Positions 1 through 9,372 of a DNA stretch of 64,000 nucleotides are shown one piece after another. The notes under the pieces are model-generated. The model was not told where the DNA came from and searched no databases. It saw only the letters and a list, made by a program, of their open reading frames with translations. How positions within the stretch are numbered: the stretch's first letter is position 1; the number at the start of each line of letters is the position of its first letter. The DNA comes from Phylloscopus collybita (taxonomy: Eukaryota; Chordata; Aves; Passeriformes; Phylloscopidae): the NCBI GenBank assembly GCA_027886175.1, contig JAJNNQ010000011.1, positions 3,720,001-3,784,000 of the forward strand, written 5' to 3'. The position numbers and the translations under genes were made by a program.

Positions 1-1239
1 ATTCCTGGCTCTGTTCAGGCTTTGTTCTTCTGCTCCGTGTTCAGGAATTCAGCAGGACCTTGGCTGAGCAGCAGTCCGTGTCAGTGAGTAACATTTTCTG
101 AAACTGATGATTTTCTCTCGTTCCTTCCTTATCTCCAAGTCCCCGTCCCTCTCTCCGAGCAGATTTCAGTCACTGACACTGTTTTTGCTTCCTGGTTCCT
201 CTTTGGTTTTGGGATTATTCTCAGTGACCTCAATTCTGAGAAAAACGAAAATTCAATCTTAGAATATTTTCCAAAAGTGTCCCTGGCCATTAGCCAAGGA
301 ACACCCTGCACTTTAAGGCAGACTTATCTCTGTGCTGTTCCTTTACTGAGTTACATGAATATTCATGAGTTTCATGCTCTACTCAAGTTTTCTTGGCAGC
401 TTTTGATGTTATAGAAACTTTTCTTTCTTTTGGTTTTCTGCTGTGCCGTATCTATGTAATATCCTCCCGATCAGGTCAATCTCTTTATTTCTTCTTCTGG
501 CCTCATCCTGTTGTTTCACACTTCCCAGAGAGCGAACAGTTCACAAACTCTTCTCTCCTTCTTCTCTGCTGCTCTGGTTTGTGTGGCCCTTCTCTCATCC
601 CTTGGAGAGGTCAGTCAGCAGCTGTGGGAAACAACCTGAGTGCTTTATACAGTTCTCTGGGTTACACACAAGTATTTGACCATTTTCTATTTTGCTCAGG
701 CCTACAGTACAATACATTCATCCCATGATCAGTTCTAGAAGCTGTCAGGTGTCTACATCAACATCAAATACTCATCCCACTGCTGCTTCCATGAGTTACA
801 CGGTGCAGACTTCAAATGAGCAATGAGGTTAAATGAGCAAGCAGCTCAAAGGGATTCTAAACTGCACTGTGCTTGCAATCAATAACCACAGATAAAGACC
901 AGCACCCAAATGTGAAAGCCAATATTCTGGGGTCATTTTCAACAATTCCCTGTCCTTTTGTAGCCCTTTGTGGCTCAGGAGGCCTGGCTGCCACCTGCAT
1001 CCCCTTGCTCAGCTGCTGACTGAGCTGCACTCAGCAAGGTGTCCTGCATGGCCCAAAGATGAGAGTTGCTGTAGCACAGAAGAGGAGGAAGAGCATTCGT
1101 TTAACCCCTGGTGTGCCAGGGAACCCCGACACCGTGTCCCATTCCCATCCTTTGCACGTTTGGGCCGGAACATGAGCTGCTTTCTTATTTCCTTTCTTCT
1201 CTGTTTCACCACTTTCCCATTGTCATCTCTTTGCAAACA

Positions 1240-1913
1240 GCTTCTTGAGTCATTTAATTTTCCACACTGTGCTCCTCCTTCTGCTCATGGATAATCTGAT
1301 CCCATCCCACGGTGAAATGTTGTGTTCTTGGTTTGAGTGGGTTGGTGGGCCAGACTCAGGAGCTGGATCTGTCTGCTTGGTTCTTCTTTGGAGGTCTTCT
1401 TGTAAACAATTTACTGCTTGCAGTGTCCTTGTGGCCTGCAGCTGGCAGCCTGATTCCTTGCCAGGGGCTGTTTGGGTGGGCTCTCCCCTGCCCGGGAGGG
1501 CAATGCCTCTGCCAGGTCCTTGTGGCCGAGCCGGTGCCCTGGGTGCTGGGGCCCCCTTGGGCCCTGGGCTTGATCCCTCAGGGGCTGTAGAAACTCTGCC
1601 ATGGCCTTTGCCTTCCCCTTGGCCTTTTCCTCCTCCCTTCTTGCCTTCTTCCCCTGCTGTGCCTTTGTGACCAAGTGCTGCAGGGGCTTCTTGTGCCCCT
1701 CCTGCAGCCCCCCTGAGTGCCTGTGGGTGCTCATCCTCTGACAGCTGCTGAGCTTTCTGCAAAACCATTCATTTCTGCAGCGCCCCAAACAAAGTAATTC
1801 AAGGAAAATCTCGATCCTTGTAGGTGGAATCCACATTTCCCATCTTCTTCCTCTTTTCCATCATCCTTTTTCTTCCCACAGCGATTCCTGCTGCTGCTTC
1901 TTGCCTTCACCAT
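1240..1913 (-). pseudogene. ERV gag-like relic (nucleocapsid side), block A copy 1
   Basis: The minus strand encodes, in broken frames, a long charged helix rich in Lys, Glu and Ala, then a Pro/Gly/Arg-rich stretch, then NQ followed by a Cys and a GHC motif. That order matches the end of capsid, the charged linker and the zinc knuckle of gammaretrovirus-like Gag proteins. The knuckle has lost at least one Cys, and the frame changes between the knuckle and the following Cys-Leu-Gln segment. The assignment is by pattern only; a lineage-specific lysine-rich protein is the alternative. It lies antisense to the ZNF1 transcript. Confidence 0.5.
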
Positions 1914-2083
1914 ATTCCTGCACTCTCCCCTTTACCCTTTCCCTTCCCAGCACACCAACACCATCCATCCCCTGTTGTCCAAATCCCTTCTTGACTTCCC
2001 TAATTGCCCCCCTGGGTGTCCATGTCCTTAATTAGCTCTGGGAGAATGTGCAAACTTCCTCAACATTCTCCCAAGGGACACTT

Positions 2084-2235
2084 GGATGGACACAGATATG
2101 GAGACTGACATGGGGGCACATGGACATGGAGGGGGATGTGGCCATTCAGGGGGACACAGGGGGACACAGCCACAGATGGGGATGTGGGGGACAATGATAG
2201 GAATGGAAACATGGTGGGGAGACAGCTATGGGTGA
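2084..2235. repeat. GGGGACA-rich minisatellite-like repeat
   Basis: Irregular tandem units built on GGGGACA and ACATGG. The same stretch occurs at about 4,480-4,640 and 57,884-58,035, so it was copied as part of larger units and also lies outside block A. Confidence 0.6.
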
Positions 2236-2388
2236 GATATTTTGGGATCATCATCCCTTTTGCTGGGACCCCTTCCTGGCTTTCCCTTTTCCACCCTCCA
2301 TGGGTGCCCTGCCATGGTTACTCCCTGAAGATCCCAGTGTCCTCCCTGATGAGATTTTCAGTGCTCTCTCCCTGCTGACTCTTCCCAG

Positions 2389-2691
2389 CCCCCCTGATCT
2401 GTCACTCGTCTGTCTCCTGGACACTCTCGGGTCCCCAGTCAATCCTGGGGGCAGGAGGAGAAGGGAAGGAGAAGCAGGGATGGAGAACAAAATGGTGAAA
2501 GGATGCACGTGGGAGGAGAAGGTGGGATTGTGCAGGAGAAGGAGGAACAGTAGGAGGAAGAGGAGAGTGAGGAAGAGTAGGGACACAGGAGGAGGAGGAG
2601 GAGCAGGAAGAGGAGGCAGCACAAGGTTCCACCCCTCACTGGATCTGCAGCCTCCCCCAGCCCCGGGAGCGTTCCCCCCCACATGCAGCAG
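2389..2691 (+). other. Upstream exon of ZNF1 with short in-frame start
   Basis: The exon is bounded by a CTTCCCAG acceptor and a CAG|GTGACC donor. Corresponding exons of ZNF2 (11,620-11,930) and ZNF7 (50,048-50,352) have the stronger donor GTGAGC, so the ZNF1 donor has a +5 change. Near its 3' end is ATG CAG CAG (2,683-2,691); spliced to the acceptor at 3,003 this reads in frame into the finger exon. Translation could therefore start here or at the ATG at 3,031. Most of the exon is purine-rich and has stops in that frame, so it is mainly 5' UTR. Confidence 0.55.
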
Positions 2692-3030
2692 GTGACCGGG
2701 GAGGGGGATCCAGGATTTTCATTGGAGTAAGTCTTGGTGTTTCTGAGCTTTATTGGGCTAAATGTTGGTGCTTTGGGTTTTTGCAAGGGATTGAATCTTT
2801 ATGTTTTAGAAGACGTTTTGTATGAGTCTGGATGTTTGCGGAGTTTTTGATTTGTGCTGGATGTTTGTAGGATTTTTTGGCTGAATCTTGGTGTTTTGGA
2901 GATTCTTACAGACAAAAGGTGCCCAAAGATTTCCTGAGATGATCTTGGGCAAGGAGGAACCCCCAGTTTAAGGTGCTCTCCTCTGGTTTTTTCCCCAAAC
3001 CAGGATTTTTCATTCCCAAGGAGTGTCTGG

Positions 3031-3855
3031 ATGGAGGAGGAGGAAAAGCCCCAGAGGTCCCGCAGGAGGAGGGGCTGCAAACCCAGCCCAGGGAGCTGCG
3101 AGGAGGAAAGACCCCCCCTGTGCCAGGAGGGCGGCTGGAGATCCAGCCGGAGCTCAGAGCTGGAGGAGAAGCCTGATGGAGGGGAGAAGCCCCACAAGTG
3201 CTTGGAATGTGGGAAGGGCTTCAGCTGCAGGTCCAAGCTGATCCAGCACCAGATGATCCACACTGGGGAAAAGCCCTATGAGTGTGGGGAGTGTGGGAAG
3301 AGCTTCAGCCAGAAGGCCAACCTGCTCAAGCACCAGGTGATCCACACTGGGGAACGGCCCTATGAGTGTGGGGAGTGTGGGATGAGCTTCAGCCAGAAGG
3401 ACAAGCTTAGGAATCACCAGAAGATCCACACTGGGGAAAAGCCCTACAAGTGTGGGGAATGTGGGAAGAGCTTCAGAAAAAGCTCAGCCCTGATTCAGCA
3501 CCAGGTGATCCACACTGGGGAGCGGCCCCACACCTGCTTGGAATGTGGGAAGGGCTTTGGAAAGAGCTCCCACCTGAAATACCACCAGCGCATCCACACT
3601 GGGGAGAGGCCCTACGAGTGTCCCGAGTGTGGGAAGAGGTTTCACACCAGCTCCAGTCTCCTCGTCCATCAGCGGATTCACACGGAGGAGAGGCCCTTCC
3701 GCTGCCCCGACTGCGGGAAGGGCTTCAAGCAGACCTCACACCTCACTGTCCACCAGCGCATCCACACCGGGGAGAGGCCCTACGAGTGTCCTGAGTGTGG
3801 GAAGAGCTTCTCAGACAGATCTAACTTGACCAAACACCAGCAGAGCCACCACTAA
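3031..3855 (+). CDS. ZNF1: C2H2 zinc-finger protein, eight fingers, no KRAB seen
   Basis: The protein is expected to bind DNA in the nucleus. Residues 1-54 form a charged leader: a Glu run, an Arg-rich patch, then three Cys at about 16, 22 and 31. Eight C2H2 fingers follow from residue 55, each 28 residues with TGE(K/R)P linkers; the sixth linker is the variant TEERP. Contact residues (-1,2,3,6) are CSKQ, QANK, QDKN, KSAQ, KSHY, TSSV, QSHV, DSNK. The finger exon begins at 3,004 after a pyrimidine-rich acceptor. No KRAB, SCAN or BTB domain is visible. The leader plus finger layout matches a family vastly expanded in songbirds (family knowledge). The ATG at 3,031 was chosen because it is shared by all copies. 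Target and regulation are unknown. Confidence 0.9.
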   Translation: MEEEEKPQRSRRRRGCKPSPGSCEEERPPLCQEGGWRSSRSSELEEKPDGGEKPHKCLECGKGFSCRSKLIQHQMIHTGEKPYECGECGKSFSQKANLLKHQVIHTGERPYECGECGMSFSQKDKLRNHQKIHTGEKPYKCGECGKSFRKSSALIQHQVIHTGERPHTCLECGKGFGKSSHLKYHQRIHTGERPYECPECGKRFHTSSSLLVHQRIHTEERPFRCPDCGKGFKQTSHLTVHQRIHTGERPYECPECGKSFSDRSNLTKHQQSHH

Positions 3856-3942
3856 GGGAAGCCCTGGGAGTGCCCTGAGAGCGGGAAGAGCTTCGTGCGC
3901 TGCTCCAGCTCCATCCCCCATGGGAGGATCGGCGTTGGATGA
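3856..3942 (+). pseudogene. Relic ninth zinc finger just after the ZNF1 stop
   Basis: Directly after TAA the same frame continues for 28 codons with a linker-like GKP, a finger start WECPESGKSF and then SSSIPHGR before TGA. The second Cys is Ser and both His are lost. The same relic follows the stop of every ZNF copy that keeps this flank (for example 19,312 and 59,841 on plus), so the stop and the decay predate the duplications. Confidence 0.8.
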
Positions 3943-4149
3943 TCCCCAGTGACCCCTGTTGGGCAGAGCCCTGGTGATCCCTGTTGGGAAGACACCTGGC
4001 TGGGGGTGCTCCATATCTTCCTGTCTCCCTGTGGGCACCTGGGTGAATGCAGGGGCAGGAACATCCATCGGGACGCAGTGCAACACTGGGAATTCTTTGG
4101 GGAGACTGAATTGGTTGACTTTCAGCCCCAGGAAATCTTTTTGTTCAGT

Positions 4150-4262
4150 CCTATCTTCTGGGGCCTCAAGGAATAGTGGATGATTTTAAAGATCTTTTCC
4201 AACCTCAGGGATTCTACCGTTTTGATTTCGTATTGTCCAAGGGCGTCTTCTGCAGCCAAATG
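4150..4262 (-). mobile_element. CR1-like LINE 3' tail fragment
   Basis: The minus strand reads GAATCCCTGAGGTTGGAAAA followed by a short tail, resembling the 3' ends of avian CR1 elements. The same fragment lies on plus at about 10,075-10,150 and 48,335-48,400, next to ZNF2 and ZNF7, so it is part of the ancestral ZNF 3' flank. Confidence 0.6.
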
Positions 4263-4318
4263 GTTATTATCTGGGGCCAAGATCAATGTTTTGGAGACAG
4301 TGGGGTGGAAACCCCTCC

Positions 4319-4324
4319 AATAAA
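4319..4324 (+). promoter_or_regulatory. Possible polyadenylation signal of ZNF1
   Basis: AATAAA lies 463 bases after the ZNF1 stop in an otherwise non-coding flank. No other signal is nearer, but use is unproven. Confidence 0.4.
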
Positions 4325-4479
4325 ACTTCTTCCCTCCCACCCAAACACATGGATCCTCAGCTGGCACGGACAGAGAAATCCTTTTCTTTTGGCCTTGATT
4401 TGCTTTTCATTTCTCTTCATTATTTCAAAAAAATCCGAGACTGGGGTAAAAATAAGGACATTGAACTAAGACCTAGGTG

Positions 4480-5152
4480 AGGACATGGGGGGACATAGAC
4501 CTGGAGAGTGACATGGGGACACATGGACATGGACGGGGACGTGGCCATTCCTGGGGACACAGGGGGACACGAGCTCAGACGGAGATGTGGAGGACAATGA
4601 CAGGGATGGAAACCTGGTGGGGAGACAGCCATGGGTGAGGAGGCCATGGTGGGACATGGCCAGTGACATGTGGGGACATGGCCATGGCCGGTGCCATGGG
4701 GGGAACTTGCAGGGGCTGTAGGGGATGCTGGGTGTGAGGGAGTTGAGGGTTCCTGGGAGGGACTTGGGGCTTGCTGAGGGCTTTGGGGACCCCAGGACGA
4801 GCGGCTCCAGCAGCGCTTGGAGACCCTGGCGGAGGTTCTGGGGCAGCTGCTCAAGGAGCCCCTGACCTGGAGCCCCAGCCGGGCATTGGGCTCCTGGAGG
4901 GGAATGAACGTCCTTTTCCCCAGGAGGGAAATCCCAGCAGCCCCAGGGTGTTGGGGGCAGCTGAGAGGCCACAAAAAAGAAGGGGAAAGCCAGACAGAGT
5001 TGTCCCCCTCCAAAACTACTCCCCAAAAATCCCCAAACTCATGGATTCTTGCAGGAAAAAGCTGCCAGGAGGTGCCTGAATTAAGGGAAAGGAGGGATGA
5101 GACCCCTAGACTGAGCACGAGGGGCCTGGGACCCCCAAACCCAAGAATGGAT
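4480..5152. other. No firm gene: repeat followed by an exon-like segment
   Basis: 4,480-4,640 repeats the GGGGACA-type sequence of 2,084-2,235. At 4,796 a CCCCAG acceptor-like site precedes a short open plus-strand stretch reading DERLQQRLETLAEVLGQ, an amphipathic Leu-rich helix, and the frame stays open to about 5,080 without recognisable domains. It could be a stray exon of an unknown gene, or gag-like. I could not assign it. Confidence 0.25.
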
Positions 5153-5225
5153 GTCTTGGGCTATGCAACCAAAAATGTGTGTTCTGTTTGATGTGTTGAA
5201 AGCAGCTGGGGAGATGTTTATCTTT
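5153..5225 (+). mobile_element. Truncated ERVL-type LTR start
   Basis: TGTCTTGGGCTATGCAACC and about 50 following bases match the start of the LTR at 21,659. The match ends exactly where another LTR begins at 5,226. Confidence 0.6.
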
Positions 5226-6160
5226 TGTTGTGGTGTATTTTTATTGTGTTTCCAATTGCAGGTCAGTTTTGATGGTCAGTTTTATACACCACCGCCCCAC
5301 ATTTTGTATTGCTATATTATATTTTAACCCTAATGAATTGTTGTAGTCGCTGCTTGTCATATTTGGGTTTTCTGAAGTTCTTTCCCAGGGACCTAAACTG
5401 ACAAACAAGGTCACACTTTTTAAACTATCTTGTTTTTCACATGTCTCTCCTAAGGAGGGACTTTGCTTGTTGACCCTTGGTATGACCAATGGTTCAAAGG
5501 ATCCCACCTCTTAGGTGGGCACATTGTAAACAGGTATAAAAATAGGTTTTGAGAATAAAGCAGCCCCTTTTCGGAACATCAGCTTTCTGAACCACGAGTC
5601 CATGTCTTTCTTTCGTGTCCAACAGCTACAGATTGTTCCTTTCCCCTGTATTGTTGGTTCTGCCCTGGTTGTCTATCTTCCCTAGACCTGCCCTTCCCTC
5701 CTCCTACAGAATTGTCAATCCTTCCCTCACCCTGCCCCTTCTTCCAGACCCTTCCCTGTCAATCCCCCAACCTTCAACGCCCCAGTGGTTGGTTTAAACT
5801 GTTCCCTCCCCTTGTGTTCTTTCATTGCTCTGTGCATTGTACTCCCCGCCTTATGTTCCTCCCCCATGTCACCCTCATTGGTTGGAAATTGTATCCTCTC
5901 CCCAGACCTCCCCCACTTATAAGCCCCTGCAAGCCCAGGTTCTGTGCCTTTTTCTGTCCCTGACCCTCTGGGCAATAAACACCTTTGGAAATCCCACAGA
6001 AGGCCTCTCCCTGTCCCTTGTCCCTGCCCTGGACGCGTGCCACCTGTGCTATAGAGCAGCTGTGCCCTGCAGCTGCACCCCGGATTGCCTGGCTTTCTGG
6101 GGGCAGCCCACTCCTGGCGCCGGTGCCGGGAGCTGGCTGGGCTGAGGGACACCGGCATCG
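5226..6160 (+). mobile_element. LTR (host of a nested solo LTR)
   Basis: It starts TGTTGTGGTG and carries CATTGG (CCAAT-type), CTTATAAG (TATA-type) and GCAATAAACA (poly-A) in the right order at about 5,880-5,985. The copy at 25,722 lacks the 289-base insertion present here. The 3' edge is not certain; CA-ended candidates lie at 6,000-6,160. Confidence 0.6.
5342..5630 (+). mobile_element. Nested solo LTR with target duplication
   Basis: The element begins TGTAG and ends CTACA, a 5-base inverted terminal pair. It is flanked by AATTGT and GATTGT, a six-base target duplication with one mismatch. The second copy of the host LTR (25,722 onward) has the empty site with one GATTGT. It contains TATAAAAATA at about 5,535 and AATAAAG at about 5,554. 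Six-base duplications fit class II (ERVK-like) insertion, by family knowledge. Confidence 0.85.
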
Positions 6161-6289
6161 TGTCCTGTCCCCATATCTTTGCCTGAGAGCCCCTGAATTT
6201 TCTAAACTATAATAATTTGGAGGGATGGAATTCTCCATTCCAAGGGAGGCTCTGGATTTTCCTGGCACACACCGGTCTTTCAAACTAAC

Positions 6290-6905
6290 ATCATTCTCTG
6301 AGTTAGTTACAATATAAAAGTCAGTTATGATATAAACCTTAGCTATAATACTAATACTATAAAAGCATTTCAGCATTGTGCAGTCTCTCTTTTAATATTT
6401 TTCTAAGGCCTATGATATAAAATCAATTTATTATGCTGCCATTTCTGTCGGCTATGCAGTGCACACACAAACTGATAATGTTACGCCAAAAAGCAGCTGA
6501 AAGAAATTATAAATTGTACTGTATCAAAAAAATTGTGATCAATGACAATGTGCAAAACCTGACATGTGAATGCAAAACCCAATATTGTATTGTCATTGAT
6601 CTTGTCATTTGCATTGTCATTTATAACCCCCTCTGCTTCAGGCACCAAGGGGGCTCATTCATCCCCTGTCCCCGCATCCCTGAGAGTCCTCAAGTGCCCC
6701 TGAGTGTCCCTGAACATTCCTGAGTGTCCCCGAGTGTCCCCAGTGAGGTCACCCCAGGAATTCCCATCAGGATTTGGAACAGTTTCAATGAAAATCTCCA
6801 GAACATTCCCCAATTTTGTCTCAAACACCGTGCAGGCAGAGAGGAGGGGACAAGTGACACCAGCCATGTTCCTGATGATGCCATCACCCCAATGATGTCC
6901 CCAAG
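6290..6905 (-). pseudogene. Truncated 3' tail of the helical-protein family, copy 1
   Basis: The minus strand matches the 3' end and downstream AT-rich flank of the genes at 29,255-30,482 and 31,083-32,693, including a shared stretch reading VFETKLGNVLEIFIET in one frame. The coding body is missing: homology stops near 6,905 where another sequence begins. The identical truncation in the copy at 26,490-27,120 shows that it predates duplication D. Confidence 0.65.
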
Positions 6906-6908
6906 CTG

Positions 6909-7920
6909 TTAAGAATGGGGCCAGCAGACCAGCTCCTTTGAAAAGGCCTTTATTGAAAAACAGCGCTGGGTGGGGGCCCGAGGGGTCGCGCACACGGCCA
7001 CTGCTCCCGCTGGACGGCGCCGAGGAGGACACGGCAGAGCTGGGGCTCCCGTCCCCACCAGAGTCCCTGGGAAGTCACTTGTAGGGTCGTGGTCCGGGGC
7101 TGTCACACTGGCCCGGTACTGTCCGGTCATGGCGAGGAGTCGGAGGTCTTTAGTTGGTAGCCGGATGTTCACCACTGTTTTCCTCAGCTGAAGAAGTCAC
7201 TTTCAGTCTTTGGTGTTGTAATGGCTCGTTGTCTTTGGGGTCTTTACCCTGAAATATTGTCCCATCGTTCCCTGGTGTCTCCTCATTTGCATGTGCGCCA
7301 TCTTGGGGAGCAGTGGCAGTGGTTCCCGACGGGAAATGGATTCCGGTGTACAATGGAAGGGGATCAATGGAGTGAAATCATCAATAACAGGTAAGTAATT
7401 AACGTCCTTTAACATGAACAGGTGTTGTGGTGTGCCTTTAAGGTTTTCAAGGTGGGCTCCCTTTTGGAGATTCTTCCCCTCCCCCAGGGTAGGTTTTTCC
7501 CAGCCAACCCTGAGGGAATGATTATAAAACACCAGGTTTACCAAGCAACCTGAGATTCTGCAGGGGCTGCCCATCGAAGGAATTGGCCCCGGCAGAGAGG
7601 GCCCACCCCTCCTCACAGGTGATTTGACCTTTAGGCTGCCCTTTAGCCCTCGGGTCACGCCCTGTCCCTCTCTGAGAGGTAGGCTGTGTGCCCTCCCCCT
7701 TCCCCCTCTCCCAGGTGAAAACCCAGCACAGGCACATGGTCGGGGTTCTGCTCAGGGCAGTCACACGGTTCAGAAGTGCTGCTGTAACTGGAATAAAATC
7801 TCTGGACAAGACTCCTGAGGCAGATCCGTTTCCTTTCTCCACTGATTCATCCAACCTCTCTGAAGGAGCCATGCAGGATTCATCTTGCTACATTTACCCT
7901 GGGTCCTACGCTGCCTGAAA
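6909..7920 (-). other. Unassigned minus-strand unit with poly-A signal
   Basis: On minus, AATAAA lies at 6,954-6,949. Upstream are three short open frames of 67 to 151 codons, none with a domain I recognise. The frames are kept open in the second copy (27,124-28,135), but the copies are so alike that this says little about selection. It could be the last exons of a lost gene or part of an LTR element. Confidence 0.3.
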
Positions 7921-7987
7921 CAAGCCTGGACTTGTCCGAGGGGTCTGTGCCTGTGTTAGCAGTGCAGGGAGAGGATCCTTTTGGGAC

Positions 7988-8350
7988 TGTTATAAATGCA
8001 CATTTTGGAGTTGGCTTTTTAAAAATATTGAAATGAAGGTTATACATATAGTGTAAGGAGGTTGTACTGTATTTCCTTTTATTTGTGGAATTTAAAAATG
8101 TAACGAAGGTATATTTTCAGATTGTAACAAAGTAGAGATGGGGGTTGTTTTTGTTTTTTTTTTTAAGTCCTCAACTAGATAGAAGACAAAAGGGACGTCT
8201 GGAACTCCTGAACTAAAGATTTCTGATGAAGAACAATTAAGCCTTTGAAAGTTTGAATCTTCGGAAGACAGATTTACAACATACATCTAGACTGTATAGC
8301 TATCTTTTTTGTCACCTTATCTATTTTTATTCTATTTTATTTTCTTTTTA
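7988..8350 (+). mobile_element. 5' part of an LTR related to 33,033-33,937
   Basis: TGTTATAAATGCACATT and about 150 following bases match the start of the LTR at 33,033. The copy at 28,203 matches too. The similarity fades before the 3' half. Confidence 0.5.
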
Positions 8351-8359
8351 TTAAACTTA

Positions 8360-8892
8360 TAAATTAATAGAACAAGGTGAAAGGTCATTTTTCACACTGC
8401 TGGGACATCTTGCTGGCCCAGCTTGCTGCTGCCGAGAGTCCTGCTGGGGCACTGGGATGGGCAGCCCCAGGGCTCTGTGAAGCAAAGCCTCTCCTCCATC
8501 CCTTCCCGTCCCGGACAAAGCCGCCATCACCACGCGCTCCCCGAGCCCGCGCCACAGCGCCCCCTGCAGCCGCGGGAGGATCATCGCACCTGCCCTGCCC
8601 ACCGGGAGCCACCAGCGCCCCTGCCGGCTGTGCCCGGAACTGCACCCCAGGGGAAAGTGCCGCGCTCAGGGAAGCTGTTCCTGGGCTCCTGGTTCTGTTT
8701 GTTATCAATGCTGTGGGTGGTGGGGTTTGTTTGCCTGGTTATACACACCAGGAAAGAACTGGGATTCCTGGCCCCATGCCTGAGAGCCCCTGAATTTTCA
8801 AAATGATAATAATTCACAGGAAGGGGGTTTGAAGTCTCCATTCCAAGGAAGGCTCCTCTTTCCTCAGCAGACACCTGTCGTTCAAACCGAGA
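8360..8892 (+). mobile_element. LTR ending in CCGAGACA
   Basis: The 3' half reads GCCTGAGAGCCCCTGAATTT, then an ATAATAATT stretch, then ends with TTCAAACCGAGACA. The same end occurs at 29,252, and the reverse complement begins TGTCTTAGTTTGAAAG at 62,114. The 5' edge is unclear, near 8,360. Confidence 0.55.
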
Positions 8893-9372
8893 CATCATGA
8901 GATGATCATGACCATGCGATGACCGTGACTGTGACCATGCCCATGAGATGATCATGACCATGAGAGGGCTGTGACCATCAGATGACCATGACAGCTATGA
9001 GGTGATCAAGATCATGAGCTGACCATGAGATGAACATGAAACAACCATGGCCATGAGGTCATCATGGCCGTGAGAAGACCGTGACCATCAGATGACCATG
9101 ACACAGCCACGAGCATGAGATCATGCCCATGAGAGGACCATGAGTGTGAGGTGATTGTGATCAGTAGACGACCATGAACATGAGATGATGGTGCTCAGGT
9201 AATGACCGTTACATGACTACAACTGTGACCATGCACATGACTGTGGCAATGTGTTGACCACAAGATGACCATGACCATTTGATGACCATGAGCATTTGAT
9301 GACCCTGACCGTGAGGTGACCATGACCTAACCATGGCCATGGGGTCATAAAGACCATGAGATGAGCAAGAGA
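8893..9372. repeat. Degenerate ATGACCATGAGATG minisatellite
   Basis: About 480 bases of imperfect tandem units of roughly 12 to 18 bases, rich in TGACC and GATGA. It fills exactly the gap between duplication D and the LTR at 9,373, and is absent after the second copy of D at 29,252. Confidence 0.85.

Larger units (their letters stand above)
1..2388 (+). repeat. Block A, copy 1: duplicated intron/flank unit upstream of ZNF1
   Basis: This stretch recurs almost base for base at 55,800-58,190 in the same orientation, and inverted at about 14,095-11,931 and 37,870-35,501. It holds no gene on the plus strand. In every copy it lies between a CpG-rich promoter and a zinc-finger exon, so it reads as intron sequence of the zinc-finger gene. 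On the opposite strand it contains a decayed retroviral gag-like segment. The window starts inside the unit, so the promoter for ZNF1 should lie just outside, to the left. Confidence 0.85.
5226..8892 (+). repeat. Segmental duplication D, copy 1
   Basis: The block recurs in the same orientation at 25,722-29,252, about 20.2 kb away, with only scattered differences apart from the nested LTR here and about 150 extra bases near 28,510-28,670 there. It contains LTRs, a truncated tail of the helical-protein family and an unassigned unit with a poly-A signal. No intact gene was found. Confidence 0.9.

Noticed and set aside
3154..3429. Long open frames antisense or out of frame to the zinc fingers (for example [15 protein letters not shown] repeats)
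   Set aside because: They appear at every finger array with the 84-base finger period and are shadows of the coding strand.
8893..9372. CRISPR-like array
   Set aside because: Units are irregular, adjoining and without spacers; the sequence is vertebrate.
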